Source of the DNA: Granulicella sapmiensis
Lineage (GTDB): Bacteria > Acidobacteriota > Terriglobia > Terriglobales > Acidobacteriaceae
Length of the DNA stretch: 64,000 nt
Assembly: GCA_026225395.1 (NCBI GenBank)
Contig: JAMFSR010000013.1
Span: 80,933 to 144,932 of the forward strand
Direction of reading: 5' to 3'
Every line of letters starts with the position of its first letter. Positions within the stretch are counted from its first letter, which is position 1. Under the pieces are notes generated by a model. That model made no database searches and was not told where the DNA came from. It saw nothing but the letters and a program-made list of their open reading frames with translations. Positions 47,096-56,337 of the stretch are shown here, piece after piece. Both the position numbers and the translations under genes were made by a program.

Positions 47096-48004
47096 TCATA
47101 CCTCTACAATCACCTTCGGCCAAAGCAACGATGCCCCCACCGTCACCCCCAGCAACCCCGCAATAATCCCCAGCGAAAGCAGCGGCCCCACCGTCACCCA
47201 ATCCGCCATCAACATCTTCAGCGACGCAAATATCAGCAGCGCCGCCAGCCCAAAGTGGATATACCTTAGCTTCACCAGCATCGCCGTCAGCAGCACATAC
47301 AGCGACCGCAAACCCATCACCGCCATAATGTTAGACGTATAGGCCAAAAACGGCACCCGCGTAATCGAAAGCACCGCCGGTATCGAATCCAACGCAAAAA
47401 TCACATCCGTCAGCTCGACGGCCACCAGCGCCAGCAACAAAATCGTCGCCATCCTCCGGCCACCTTCCTTCACAAAGAAATGGTCCTGGCTCTCGCTGAT
47501 CGGCCGCAGCTTCGTCAGCCACGTAATCCATTGGGGCGTCTTCTCGTTCGTATCCGGATTCTCCGGCTTCAGCAGCCTTACCGCCGCCACCAGCAGGATT
47601 GCCGCAAACACATACTCCACCCAGTGAAACCGTTCCAGCAGCCCCAACCCACCCGCAATAAACGCCCCCCGCATCACAATCGCTCCGGCAACGCCCCAGA
47701 ACAACACCCGTGGCTGTCGCGCCGGCGGTATCCGAAACATGTTGAACAGCAGCAGAAACACAAACAGGTTATCGATCGAAAGCGCCTGCTCCAGCGCATA
47801 CCCCGCCAGATACTCCAGCGACCCGCCACGCCCATAGTGCCGCGCCAGCACCCCTGCCAGCACCAGCGCCGAAGCCGTCCACAGCACCGTCGCATACGCC
47901 GCCTTCTTCCGCGTATCCGGCACAGCAATATGCAGCGCATACTCCGCCGCCAGCAGCGCCACGAGCGCAAGATGAAAGTAAAGCCAGTAGGAGAGGGGAG
48001 TCAC
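47096..48004 (-). CDS. TerC/Alx-family integral membrane protein
   Basis: 'EYLAGYALEQALSIDNLFVFLLLFNMF', 'VAVELTDVIFALDSIPAVLSITRVPFLAYTSNIMAVMGLRSLYVLL'. Confidence 0.95.
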   Translation of the reverse strand: MTPLSYWLYFHLALVALLAAEYALHIAVPDTRKKAAYATVLWTASALVLAGVLARHYGRGGSLEYLAGYALEQALSIDNLFVFLLLFNMFRIPPARQPRVLFWGVAGAIVMRGAFIAGGLGLLERFHWVEYVFAAILLVAAVRLLKPENPDTNEKTPQWITWLTKLRPISESQDHFFVKEGGRRMATILLLALVAVELTDVIFALDSIPAVLSITRVPFLAYTSNIMAVMGLRSLYVLLTAMLVKLRYIHFGLAALLIFASLKMLMADWVTVGPLLSLGIIAGLLGVTVGASLLWPKVIVEV

Positions 48005-48131
48005 GACACTACAAGGCTATATCGGAACCCCCCACCAACGCGACCTTCCCAACATCGCCTCCACATCCACCAACGACAAGCGGCGAAGCCAATTCGCCTC
48101 GCCGCCTGCCCATCGCTAACTCCCGCCGAAC

Positions 48132-48677
48132 CTATCGATGTCCACCACCACCCTCTGCATGACCACCACCGCCTGCATGTCCACCACCACCGCCAGCCGG
48201 AGCCGCATGAGCAGCTGGAGCCGCATGAGCCTGCGCATGCACCTGCCCACCACCTACACGCCCACCACCACCGGCCACATGAGCCTGCCCACCGCCGACA
48301 CGTCCAGCACTAACCGCGCCACCACGCCCGGCAACAACGGCGCGTCCACCGCCGCCGCCATGAAACCCTCCGCCATAACCCCCGTGATACTGCCCACCGC
48401 CATCCCCTCCAAAGCGATGCCCACCCCATCCATGGCTATATCCCCAGTTCGACCACGGCCCAACGCCCAGAAACAGCCCGTTATAGAAATAACCGGAGCC
48501 GTAATAGCCATAGGGCGCGCACCCATACGGCGCATACCCGTAATACCCATACTGGCAAACCGGTGGCCCGCCGCCGACACCGATCCCGATAGAAATCTGT
48601 GCCTTGGCTGTAGGAACGAACGTAAGGGAAGCGGCAACCGCTACCGACGAGAGCAGGAGAGTCTTAAATCCACGCAT
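48132..48677 (-). CDS. Secreted Gly/Tyr/His-rich low-complexity protein
   Basis: Signal peptide MRGFKTLLLSSVAVAASLTFVPTAKAQ, then YGYYGYAPYGCAPYGYYGSG and degenerate GGGxxHxGG repeats. Confidence 0.7.
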   Translation of the reverse strand: MRGFKTLLLSSVAVAASLTFVPTAKAQISIGIGVGGGPPVCQYGYYGYAPYGCAPYGYYGSGYFYNGLFLGVGPWSNWGYSHGWGGHRFGGDGGGQYHGGYGGGFHGGGGGRAVVAGRGGAVSAGRVGGGQAHVAGGGGRVGGGQVHAQAHAAPAAHAAPAGGGGGHAGGGGHAEGGGGHR

Positions 48678-48869
48678 GTTGGAGCCTTTCTTGCGGCGGC
48701 TAGGGCTCCAATAGGTTGTGGGTGGATATGCTCTATCCCGTGATCACACGTCTCAGGGTCGTTGTCGAGGCAACTGTCTCCTATAAGACATAGCCCAGCA
48801 CCGAATGGTTGTTCCGACGATCCTTATAGCGGCTGCCGAGCTGCGAATCGCTTTTGTTGTTGTTCTTGC

Positions 48870-48945
48870 TTCTGAGATAGGTCTGGGCTTCAGCCCGGAC
48901 ATTAAGGCCCGCCAAAAACCGGGCTTCAGCCCCTGGGACTGCTCT
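48870..48945. repeat. Twin-palindrome repeat, copy C
   Basis: CTTCTGAGATAGGTCTGGGCTTCAGCCCGGACATTAAGGCCCGCCAAAAACCGGGCTTCAGCCCCTGGGACTG; close to copy E. Confidence 0.85.
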
Positions 48946-49056
48946 CTTACCAGCTCCCAACGCATAGACTTGAGCCCCAAACGGATCCATCAGACGCTAC
49001 CTGGCCCTGGGCCCTCTCGTCCGGGACACATAATCGCCCTCTTCGTAATAACGCCC

Positions 49057-49986
49057 CTACCGCTGATCGATCAGCTTCACCATCTCCAGAAACAAATCCG
49101 CCGAAACCTGCAGACTCTGCGCGCTCAGCTTATCCATCGTGTCCTCGGCCGTATGGTGATACCCACCTTCCGGATGCTCCCGCGTAGGCGGCCCATAATC
49201 CAGGTCGATCACATCCACCACCGGCACACCCCGCTTCTGGAACGGAATATGGTCATCATCCACCTGCGTCGGATTCTTGAACAGATACCCGCTATGCCCA
49301 GTATCCTTACCCGCCTTCGCCAGCAGATCCAGCAGCCACGGCGTCGAGTTCGCATCCTTGTCCACGTTCAGGTCCTTCGCGCCGATCATGTCCGCCAGCA
49401 CGAACGCCTTGATGTGCGAAATCGTCCCATCCGCCGACCACTTCGCCGCCAGGTGCCTCGTCCCATACAGCGAATCCGAATCCGTCCACTCCGGGTTGAT
49501 CGACTCTTCGCCATCGGTGAACAGCAGCCAAACCGAGTACCCCTGCGGCGGATGCACCCTGTAATACGCACCCAGCTCGATCAGCAACGCCGTCGTGCAT
49601 GCGCCATCATTCGCGCCGATAAAGTTGATGTCCTTCAGCCAGTAGTTCGTTTCATAGTGCGTCGCCAGCACAATGATCCCGTCCTTCTTACCCGGAAACT
49701 TCACCAGCAAATTGTGCATGTTCAGCATGCCCACCGGCGTGCGCGCCGTAAACGCATCGTCCACAAAGTTGCCCTTCGCAACCTCCGGCCCAAAGTGCGA
49801 CTTGATGAACTGCTCCGCTGCCGCATGCCCCGGCGATCCCACATACCGCTTCGGAGCCACGTTCACATACTGCTGCGTCAGCTTCAAAACCTCAACACCC
49901 GAAACCCCATGCACCTGAGCGTGGGCGAAGGATGCACTCGCGATAAAGGGGAGAGCAAGAAGAAGGGCGGCAACAAACGATTTCAT
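49057..49986 (-). CDS. M28-family metallopeptidase (secreted)
   Basis: 'GIIVLATHYETNYWLKDINFIGANDGACTTALLIELG', 'WLLFTDGEESI', 'DDDHIPFQKRGVPVVDVIDLDY', 'YHHTAEDTMDKL'; signal peptide. Confidence 0.9.
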   Translation of the reverse strand: MKSFVAALLLALPFIASASFAHAQVHGVSGVEVLKLTQQYVNVAPKRYVGSPGHAAAEQFIKSHFGPEVAKGNFVDDAFTARTPVGMLNMHNLLVKFPGKKDGIIVLATHYETNYWLKDINFIGANDGACTTALLIELGAYYRVHPPQGYSVWLLFTDGEESINPEWTDSDSLYGTRHLAAKWSADGTISHIKAFVLADMIGAKDLNVDKDANSTPWLLDLLAKAGKDTGHSGYLFKNPTQVDDDHIPFQKRGVPVVDVIDLDYGPPTREHPEGGYHHTAEDTMDKLSAQSLQVSADLFLEMVKLIDQR

Positions 49987-50012
49987 GGAATCCTCTTGTA
50001 CTTTCGGATTAG

Positions 50013-50066
50013 CGTGGGGCTTTAGCCCCACGAATAAACTTCATCAACGAATGGGCTTTAGCCCCG
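50013..50066. repeat. Twin-palindrome repeat, copy D
   Basis: CGTGGGGCT-TT-AGCCCCACG (50013..50032) plus GGGCTTTAGCCC (50053..50064). Confidence 0.8.
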
Positions 50067-50213
50067 GGTCTTCTCGCACGAGACCACAATTTGCCGAAGG
50101 GCACTGTTCAGCCGTGCCATAAGTACCCTGGCTGCCCGGCTTCTTTAGCCGCTGAGGAATGCTTGAGGACTTGATCAGACCCTCCTTGAAACACATTCGT
50201 TCGCAAACAAAAC

Positions 50214-50996
50214 CTACGCAACCTTCTTCTTATTCCGCCGGTCCGGATGCACCATAAACGCCACACCAACCCCGATAAAGTACAGCAACAGCATCGGCGT
50301 AGCGAACAAACACATCCCAATCGGGTCAGGCGTAGGGCAAATCACGGCCGCAATCAAAAAAATCGCCAGCACCGCATAGCGAAAGTGCTTCAGCAAAAAC
50401 TTGCCGTCCACAATCCCAAACAGCGCCAGGAAAAAGATAACGATCGGCAGCTCGAACGTAATACCCAGCCCCAGGATCACGGCCAGAAAGAACCCCGTAT
50501 AGTCCTCGATCGTCAGGATCGGATGGAAGTCCTTGGCCATCTTGATCACCAGCATGTCGATCGCACCGGGCAACACCCACCGGTACCCAAACCACGCCCC
50601 TGCAAGAAACAGCCCGACCGTCGCCGTCATAAACGGCCACACATACTTCTTCTCGTTCGTATACATCCCGGGCGAAATGAACAGCCACACTTGATACAGA
50701 ATGAACGGACTCGCCAGGATCGCCCCACCCACAAACGCCGTCTTGATGTAGAGATTCAGCCCATCGGTCGGATGCGTAAAGTTCAGTTGCAGCCCGAGAT
50801 TCGTAACCGGAGCCTGCACCCAGTTATAAATTCGTTCGTGGAAAACGTAAGCTACGATGAACCCAATCGCCAGATAGCCAACAGACCAGAACAGCCGCGT
50901 CCGCAGCTCTTCCAGGTGTTCCATCAGGCTCATGCCGGGGAGCTCTACGCGTTCCGTCATGGACGCGCGTGCGCGGTCTAGCAGTTCAGTCGCCAT
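50214..50996 (-). CDS. tatC: Sec-independent protein translocase TatC
   Basis: 'SLMEHLEELRTRLFWSVGYLAIGFIVAYVFHERIYNWVQAPV', 'LYIKTAFVGGAILASPFILYQVWLFISPGMYTNEKKYVWPF', 'GLGITFELPIVIFFLALFGIV'. Confidence 0.97.
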   Translation of the reverse strand: MATELLDRARASMTERVELPGMSLMEHLEELRTRLFWSVGYLAIGFIVAYVFHERIYNWVQAPVTNLGLQLNFTHPTDGLNLYIKTAFVGGAILASPFILYQVWLFISPGMYTNEKKYVWPFMTATVGLFLAGAWFGYRWVLPGAIDMLVIKMAKDFHPILTIEDYTGFFLAVILGLGITFELPIVIFFLALFGIVDGKFLLKHFRYAVLAIFLIAAVICPTPDPIGMCLFATPMLLLYFIGVGVAFMVHPDRRNKKKVA

Positions 50997-51558
50997 GCAG
51001 TGCATTCTCCCGCGCTTGCTCTTCAATCTCGGACAAAGGTTGCGGTGTCTCCGGAATCGATTCGATCAGACCCCCGAGCACGTTCTCACTGGAGCTCAGT
51101 GCTCCGTTAGCCCCGTTGGCCTCGTTTGACTCATGAGCGTCGCGAGCCCCATTCGTCCCTCGCCCCACCGGCAAACCAGTAGCCGGCGGCATAATGCTCA
51201 ACTCGCCAGACGTCGCAATCGGCAGCGGCTCCGCCGGCGCTTCAAACGGCCCATCGAAAGAGGTCGTCCCCGCCTCGGCTGCCGCTTCCACTTCAGGAGC
51301 AGGAAGACTCGCCTGCTCGGGCTCCGTCAGCGACGGTGCAACCGGCGCGGCCGCTTCCATCGCCGCAATCTGCTTCTGCCGGTCCGCTTGCTCGGAAAGC
51401 CGCAGCTCTTCTTCCATCTGCATCTTGAACTCGTTGGAGGCACGCCGAAACTCACCCACCCACTTGCCCAGCTCGCGGGCAAGCATCGGCAGCCTCTTCG
51501 GCCCAAACAGAAGAAGAGCGAGGATGAACAGGAAGATACTGTCCGAAAAACTGGGCAT
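50986..51558 (-). CDS. tatB: Twin-arginine translocase TatA/TatB-type subunit
   Basis: 'MPSFSDSIFLFILALLLFGPKRLPMLARELGKWVGEFRRASNEFKMQMEEELRLSEQ'; overlaps tatC start. Confidence 0.9.
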   Translation of the reverse strand: MPSFSDSIFLFILALLLFGPKRLPMLARELGKWVGEFRRASNEFKMQMEEELRLSEQADRQKQIAAMEAAAPVAPSLTEPEQASLPAPEVEAAAEAGTTSFDGPFEAPAEPLPIATSGELSIMPPATGLPVGRGTNGARDAHESNEANGANGALSSSENVLGGLIESIPETPQPLSEIEEQARENALHGD

Positions 51559-51592
51559 ACAGGTCTAGATGATACGGCATCGGTATTCGCTT

Positions 51593-51675
51593 TTGCTTCT
51601 GAGATAGGTCCGGGCTTTAGCCCGGACATAAGACCACGCCACAAATCAGGGCTTTAGCCCCCGGGACACGCTCTT
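51593..51675. repeat. Twin-palindrome repeat, copy E
   Basis: TTGCTTCTGAGATAGGTCCGGGCTTTAGCCCGGACATAAGACCACGCCACAAATCAGGGCTTTAGCCCCCGGGACACGC. Confidence 0.85.
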
Positions 51676-51825
51676 CTCCGCCTCTACAACAAGAAATCCA
51701 TCCCCCAAACGCAACCATCGCCCCGCCCATCCGTCCTATGAAACAAGCAGTAAAGAAGAGCCAAGGGCGGATGCGACAATAACAAAATCCCCCAGGCCGG
51801 CTGCGGGCAGAATTCTGGAGAGGCA

Positions 51826-52986
51826 TTGGAGACGGGACGCGTGGCATTGAAGAGCAGGTTTGGGCGGGTACGCATATTGCTTTCGGGAGCCGGTTTGTCG
51901 CTCCTCCTCGCAGTCACCGGCTGCGGCGCATTCTTCCAGTGCGAAGGAAAATCTGACTGCGGCACCAGCTCGAGCACCAGCAGCTCCGGCGACTACGCCT
52001 ACATCTCCAACAGTGCTTCGGGATCAACTTACATCGACGGGTTCGACGTCTCCAGCGGTTCGCTCACCGCGGCCACCGGCTCACCCTACTCCCTCGGCTT
52101 CATCCCCATAGCCATGGCCGTCGACCCCAGCAACGACTCCTTCCTCTACATCTCCAGCGGAACCAACATCTACGGATACTCCATAGGCACCGGCGGCGCT
52201 CTCACCATCCTGAACAGCGGCACCACGCTGCAGGCCGAGGACTGCGCCGCACTCGCCATCTCTCCCGATGGTCAGTGGCTCTTTTCGCTCAACACCAACG
52301 ACCTCACCATCGAGGAGTACAAGATAGCCTCGACCGGCCTTCTCACCTACGAAGCCAACTACCAGATCAGCAACAGCTACAGCGGCGCCATCGCCGCTGC
52401 GGGTATCCAGGTAGCTCCCTCGGCCGCATACATCGCAGTAGCTCTCGGTACGGCAGGCACGGAAATCTTCACCTTCAACACCAGCACCGGCGCGGCCGCC
52501 TACGCCAGCCAGATTTCAGCATCCTCCGCTACCTCCGGCGACTACGCCGTCACCATCGACAGTAATAACAACCTCTACATCGCCACCACCAACAATCTGT
52601 ACGTGTTTTCGGTAACCTCCGCCGGTGTGCCAACCCAGGTCTCCACCAGCGCAACCGGCACAGGCCCCTACTCGGTAGCGCTCGACGGTACCAGCTACGT
52701 CTACGCCGGCAGTGAAAGCTCCAGCTCCTCACCCATCGTTTCAGGCTTCGCAGTCAGCACATCGAACCCCTTGGTCGCAGTAACCGGCTCACCCTTCACC
52801 GGCCCAACGGATGTCTCCGCAATCGCCGTGGATAAAACCGCGAAGTACCTCATCACCGCCGGCTATAACGCCACCAGCGGAATCCAGCTCTTCACCATCG
52901 GCTCCGCCGGCGCCCTCACGTCAGCCAGCACCGCCGCCACCGGCACAACCACCACCATCCCCACCGTAATGGCCCTCACCCACTAA
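51826..52986 (+). CDS. Beta-propeller (lactonase/YncE-like) lipoprotein
   Basis: Lipobox-like 'LLLAVTGCGAF'; repeats 'YAYISNSASGSTYIDGFDVSSGSLTAATGSPYSLGFIPIAMAVDPSNDSFLYISSGTNIYGYSIGTGGALT'. Confidence 0.85.
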   Translation: METGRVALKSRFGRVRILLSGAGLSLLLAVTGCGAFFQCEGKSDCGTSSSTSSSGDYAYISNSASGSTYIDGFDVSSGSLTAATGSPYSLGFIPIAMAVDPSNDSFLYISSGTNIYGYSIGTGGALTILNSGTTLQAEDCAALAISPDGQWLFSLNTNDLTIEEYKIASTGLLTYEANYQISNSYSGAIAAAGIQVAPSAAYIAVALGTAGTEIFTFNTSTGAAAYASQISASSATSGDYAVTIDSNNNLYIATTNNLYVFSVTSAGVPTQVSTSATGTGPYSVALDGTSYVYAGSESSSSSPIVSGFAVSTSNPLVAVTGSPFTGPTDVSAIAVDKTAKYLITAGYNATSGIQLFTIGSAGALTSASTAATGTTTTIPTVMALTH

Positions 52987-53000
52987 AGGGACTCGCAGAA

Positions 53001-53215
53001 CGCCGGGTGGCCCATCCTTTGCGCTCTTTGCAAAGGGTGGGGTATCGCGCAAAGCGAGACCGCTCTTGCTTCTTTCTGCTACCCCCAACCCTCCGGGTGG
53101 GGAACACCACGCTTCACCAGCCTCGTTTGCGGTTGCCTTTCTCCCGTCTACCCCAACCCTTCGGGTGGCCCATTCATGCGCGCTTTTGCGCATGAGTGGG
53201 GAACACCACTCTTCA
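53001..53215. repeat. GCTCTTT-loop hairpin repeat, copy 2 (two hairpins)
   Basis: Same two hairpins as 43611..43765, in the same order, with a different spacer. Confidence 0.85.
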
Positions 53216-53346
53216 CCAGCCACGCCCTGCCGCTCTTTCTGTCATCCTCGCAGGGGATCTGCTTCCATCCCGCGATACTCTTAATCCACACGATTGTTTC
53301 GCACCCGCAAACAACGCCGCAGCCCCAAAGAGGCATCGCCACAAGT

Positions 53347-54528
53347 ATGGATTGGAACGGTCATAAAAGTTTGAACAGGCGCACCCGCACCATAGGGACG
53401 ATCTTCGCAACAGGCATCGCTCTTCTCGGCGCAACAGGCTGCTCGCACCTGCATACCAAGCCCGCGGATAAATACGTCTACGTCATCGCCCGCCAGAGCT
53501 TCCTGCGCGACCGCGTCGCCGCCGTCTCCAATCGCACCGGCGAGGTCACCAACGGCGAAAAGCTTGTCGTCCTCGAGCGCGCCCGCCGCTTCGTCAAAGT
53601 CCGCACGCCCAACGGCGAAATCGGCTGGATCGAAGAGAAACTAACCGCCGACCAGGCCCTCGCCGACAAGTTCGACCAGCTCCGCGTCAAGCATCTGCTC
53701 GACCCCACAGTAGGCTCCGCCAGCGCACGCGACGAGGTCTACCTCCACATCGCGCCCGGCCGCGAAACCGACCGCTTCTTCCGCCTCGCCGAAGGCGACA
53801 AGCTAAGCCTCCTCTCCCGCGCCATCATCGCCAAACCCTTGCCACCGGGCGCATCCCTAGCCAAAACAGCCGCAGACGCCAAAGGCGACCCCGCAGCTCC
53901 ACCAGAACCCGTCATGGAAGACTGGTGGCTCGTGCGCGACGCCAAGGGCGACACAGGTTGGATCTACTCCCACCTCATCGATGTAGACGCCCCAGACGCC
54001 CTCGTCCGCTACGCCGAAGGCCAGCGCATCGTCGGCGCCTACATCCTAGCCAAGGTCGAAGACCCCGACTCCGGCATGTTGAGCAACGGCGTCGCCGTAA
54101 CCACCATCCCCGAGTACGTGACTGTCCTCAGCCCTTACAAAGCCGGCTTGCCGTATGACTTCGATCAGGTCCGCGTCTTCACCTGGAACCTCAAGAAGCA
54201 CCGCTACGAAACAGCCTTCCGCGAGCACAACGTAGCCGGCTACCTTCCATTGGTGATCTCAAACAAAACCGACCCCTACAGCAAGAGCGCAGACGCTTCC
54301 ACACCCATGCCTGCCTTCAGCTACAAGGTGCTCGCCGCCGGCGCCACCATCCCCCAACCCGACCCCGAAACCGGCACGCTAACCCCCGGTGCTACCGTCA
54401 CCAAAACCTATCGCCTCGAAGGCAACATCACCCGCCGCATCCTCCAACCCGGAACCCCCGCCCCCGAGGAACTCCACCCCACTCCCGAGACCGACAAAAA
54501 AGACAAAGGCAAGAAGAAAAAGAAGTAG
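53347..54528 (+). CDS. SH3-domain-containing lipoprotein
   Basis: Lipobox-like 'GIALLGATGCSH'; SH3-like units 'DRVAAVSNRTGEVTNGEKLVVLERARRFVKVRTPNGEIGWIEEK' and 'WWLVRDAKGDTGWIYSHLIDV'. Confidence 0.8.
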   Translation: MDWNGHKSLNRRTRTIGTIFATGIALLGATGCSHLHTKPADKYVYVIARQSFLRDRVAAVSNRTGEVTNGEKLVVLERARRFVKVRTPNGEIGWIEEKLTADQALADKFDQLRVKHLLDPTVGSASARDEVYLHIAPGRETDRFFRLAEGDKLSLLSRAIIAKPLPPGASLAKTAADAKGDPAAPPEPVMEDWWLVRDAKGDTGWIYSHLIDVDAPDALVRYAEGQRIVGAYILAKVEDPDSGMLSNGVAVTTIPEYVTVLSPYKAGLPYDFDQVRVFTWNLKKHRYETAFREHNVAGYLPLVISNKTDPYSKSADASTPMPAFSYKVLAAGATIPQPDPETGTLTPGATVTKTYRLEGNITRRILQPGTPAPEELHPTPETDKKDKGKKKKK

Positions 54529-54614
54529 GCAAAATGTAAAGTTTGCTGGACACCATACGCATCCACAAACTCACCACAACTCACCGTAAACCACCATAAA
54601 TTTGCACGGTAAAA

Positions 54615-55757
54615 TCAGCGGTAAAACCGCCGGATCGCCTCCACCACCGTCTCCACTTCATCCTCACGGAGCTCCGGAAACATAGGCAGCGCCAAAACTT
54701 CTTTCGCAGCCTTTTCCGAAACAGGAAAATCCCCCTCTTTGTATCCGAGGTGCTTGAGGCTTTGCTGCATGTGCAGCGGCAGCGGATAGAAGATCTCACT
54801 CCCTATCTTATTGTCCATCAAATACTTACGCAGCTCATCGCGCCGCGGCGCACGGACTACATACTGATGGAATACATGCTCCGCCCGCGGATCGGTATAA
54901 GGCAACACCAATTCTCCATCGCCCGTAAGCCCCTCATTCGTAAACAGTTGATCGTAAAGCGCAGCCAACTCCCGCCGCCTCTGATTACCCGCATTCACAC
55001 GCCGTAACTTAACCTCAAGCACAGCCGCCTGCAACGTATCCAAACGCGAATTCCAGCCAATTTCCTCATGAAAATAGCGTTCCCGCATCCCATGCGCTCG
55101 CAAAATTCGCGCGCGGTCATCAACAGCCTCGTCGCGGGTAGTCAATAGACCGGCGTCGCCAAACGCCGATAAGTTCTTGGTGGGATAGAAGCTAAACGCC
55201 GCCGCGTCCCCTAGCGCGCCCGCGGGAATGCCATTGAAACGCGCTCCAAAAGCCTGCGCAGCGTCTTCGATCAGCTTGAACCCGTATTGCGGTGCAAGCG
55301 TGCTAAAGGCGTCAAAATCAGCGCATTGGCCGTACAGATGAACCGGCATAACGCCGGAAATATCGCCATGCTCTTCAGCAAGTTCCGCTACGGCTAGAGG
55401 CGACAAGTTGAAGGTCCGCTCGTCGATATCGGCCAGCAACGGCGTAGCCCCAGCACGCAGAATGCTGCTAACAGTAGCGAAAAAGCTGAACGGCGTAGTG
55501 ATGACAAAATCGCCCGGGCCGATGTTCAAGGCGACGAGCGCGAGCCAGAGGGCGTCTGTGCCGCTGGCGCAGCCGATGGCGTAGGGGACTTCGCAGGCTG
55601 CGGCTGCAGAATATTCAAACTGCGCGACTTCCGGGCCGAGGACGAAGCGTTGCGAGGCACAGACGGATTCGATGGCGGCCATAACTTCGTCGCGGATGAG
55701 GGTGAATTCGCGGGAAAGATCGAGGAGTGGGACGGGTTGGAGCGGGTCAAGCGGCAT
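54615..55757 (-). CDS. DegT/DnrJ/EryC1/StrS family PLP-dependent aminotransferase
   Basis: 'VPLLDLSREFTLIRDEV', 'YAIGCASGTDALWLALVALNIGPGDFVITTPFSFFATVSSILRAGATPLLADID', 'DAAAFSFYPTKNLSAFGDAGLLTT'. Confidence 0.95.
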   Translation of the reverse strand: MPLDPLQPVPLLDLSREFTLIRDEVMAAIESVCASQRFVLGPEVAQFEYSAAAACEVPYAIGCASGTDALWLALVALNIGPGDFVITTPFSFFATVSSILRAGATPLLADIDERTFNLSPLAVAELAEEHGDISGVMPVHLYGQCADFDAFSTLAPQYGFKLIEDAAQAFGARFNGIPAGALGDAAAFSFYPTKNLSAFGDAGLLTTRDEAVDDRARILRAHGMRERYFHEEIGWNSRLDTLQAAVLEVKLRRVNAGNQRRRELAALYDQLFTNEGLTGDGELVLPYTDPRAEHVFHQYVVRAPRRDELRKYLMDNKIGSEIFYPLPLHMQQSLKHLGYKEGDFPVSEKAAKEVLALPMFPELREDEVETVVEAIRRFYR

Positions 55758-56012
55758 CGAGGTTTATCGTACAGCGTGCGGACAATGACAAAAGTCTGTC
55801 GGGCTGCGATAAAACGCGTCTAAGTTCGACTTACTCCCGTCTAATGCTGTGTCGCCGTTATTTGGGGATGTAGAGGTGCGCTTGTGTCCGCCGCGTAAGC
55901 TTGTTAGGGTGGATTGCTGCAACTCTGCAGCGCTGTTTGTCTGCTGCGGGCCAAGGGAACGGATCGGCGCGCGTTTTGCTATTGGTTTATGAAACGACAG
56001 GAGATCGGCCCC

Positions 56013-56324
56013 ATGGAATCAAAGCCGGCACAGAATATTCAGGACACGTTCCTGAATACGGTCCGCAAGGACAAAAGCCCCATTACGATCTACCTGGTCA
56101 GCGGCGTAAAGCTGACGGGAAAGATTCGGTCGTTCGATAAGTACTCCGTGCTGCTGGAAAACAACGCGCAGGAACAGTTGATCTTCAAGCATGCGATTTC
56201 GACCGTGGTTGCCGGACGCGCCGGGATGCATAGCGAGATGCGTTCGGATGTCCGTCCGATCTCCGAAGCTCGCGCTGTGAGTGCGGCTCCGTTGACTCCG
56301 GAAGCACCGCCGCGCAGCGCGTAA
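56013..56324 (+). CDS. hfq: RNA chaperone Hfq
   Basis: '[60 protein letters not shown]'; RBS AGGAG. Confidence 0.97.
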   Translation: MESKPAQNIQDTFLNTVRKDKSPITIYLVSGVKLTGKIRSFDKYSVLLENNAQEQLIFKHAISTVVAGRAGMHSEMRSDVRPISEARAVSAAPLTPEAPPRSA

Positions 56325-56337
56325 CGCAAACCTAATT

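Noticed and set aside
48005-48131. Possible yybP-ykoY (Mn) riboswitch upstream of the terC-family gene
   Set aside because: Such riboswitches often precede this family, but the 127-bp leader shows only a simple GCGGCGA/TCGCCGC hairpin and none of the conserved motif as I know it.
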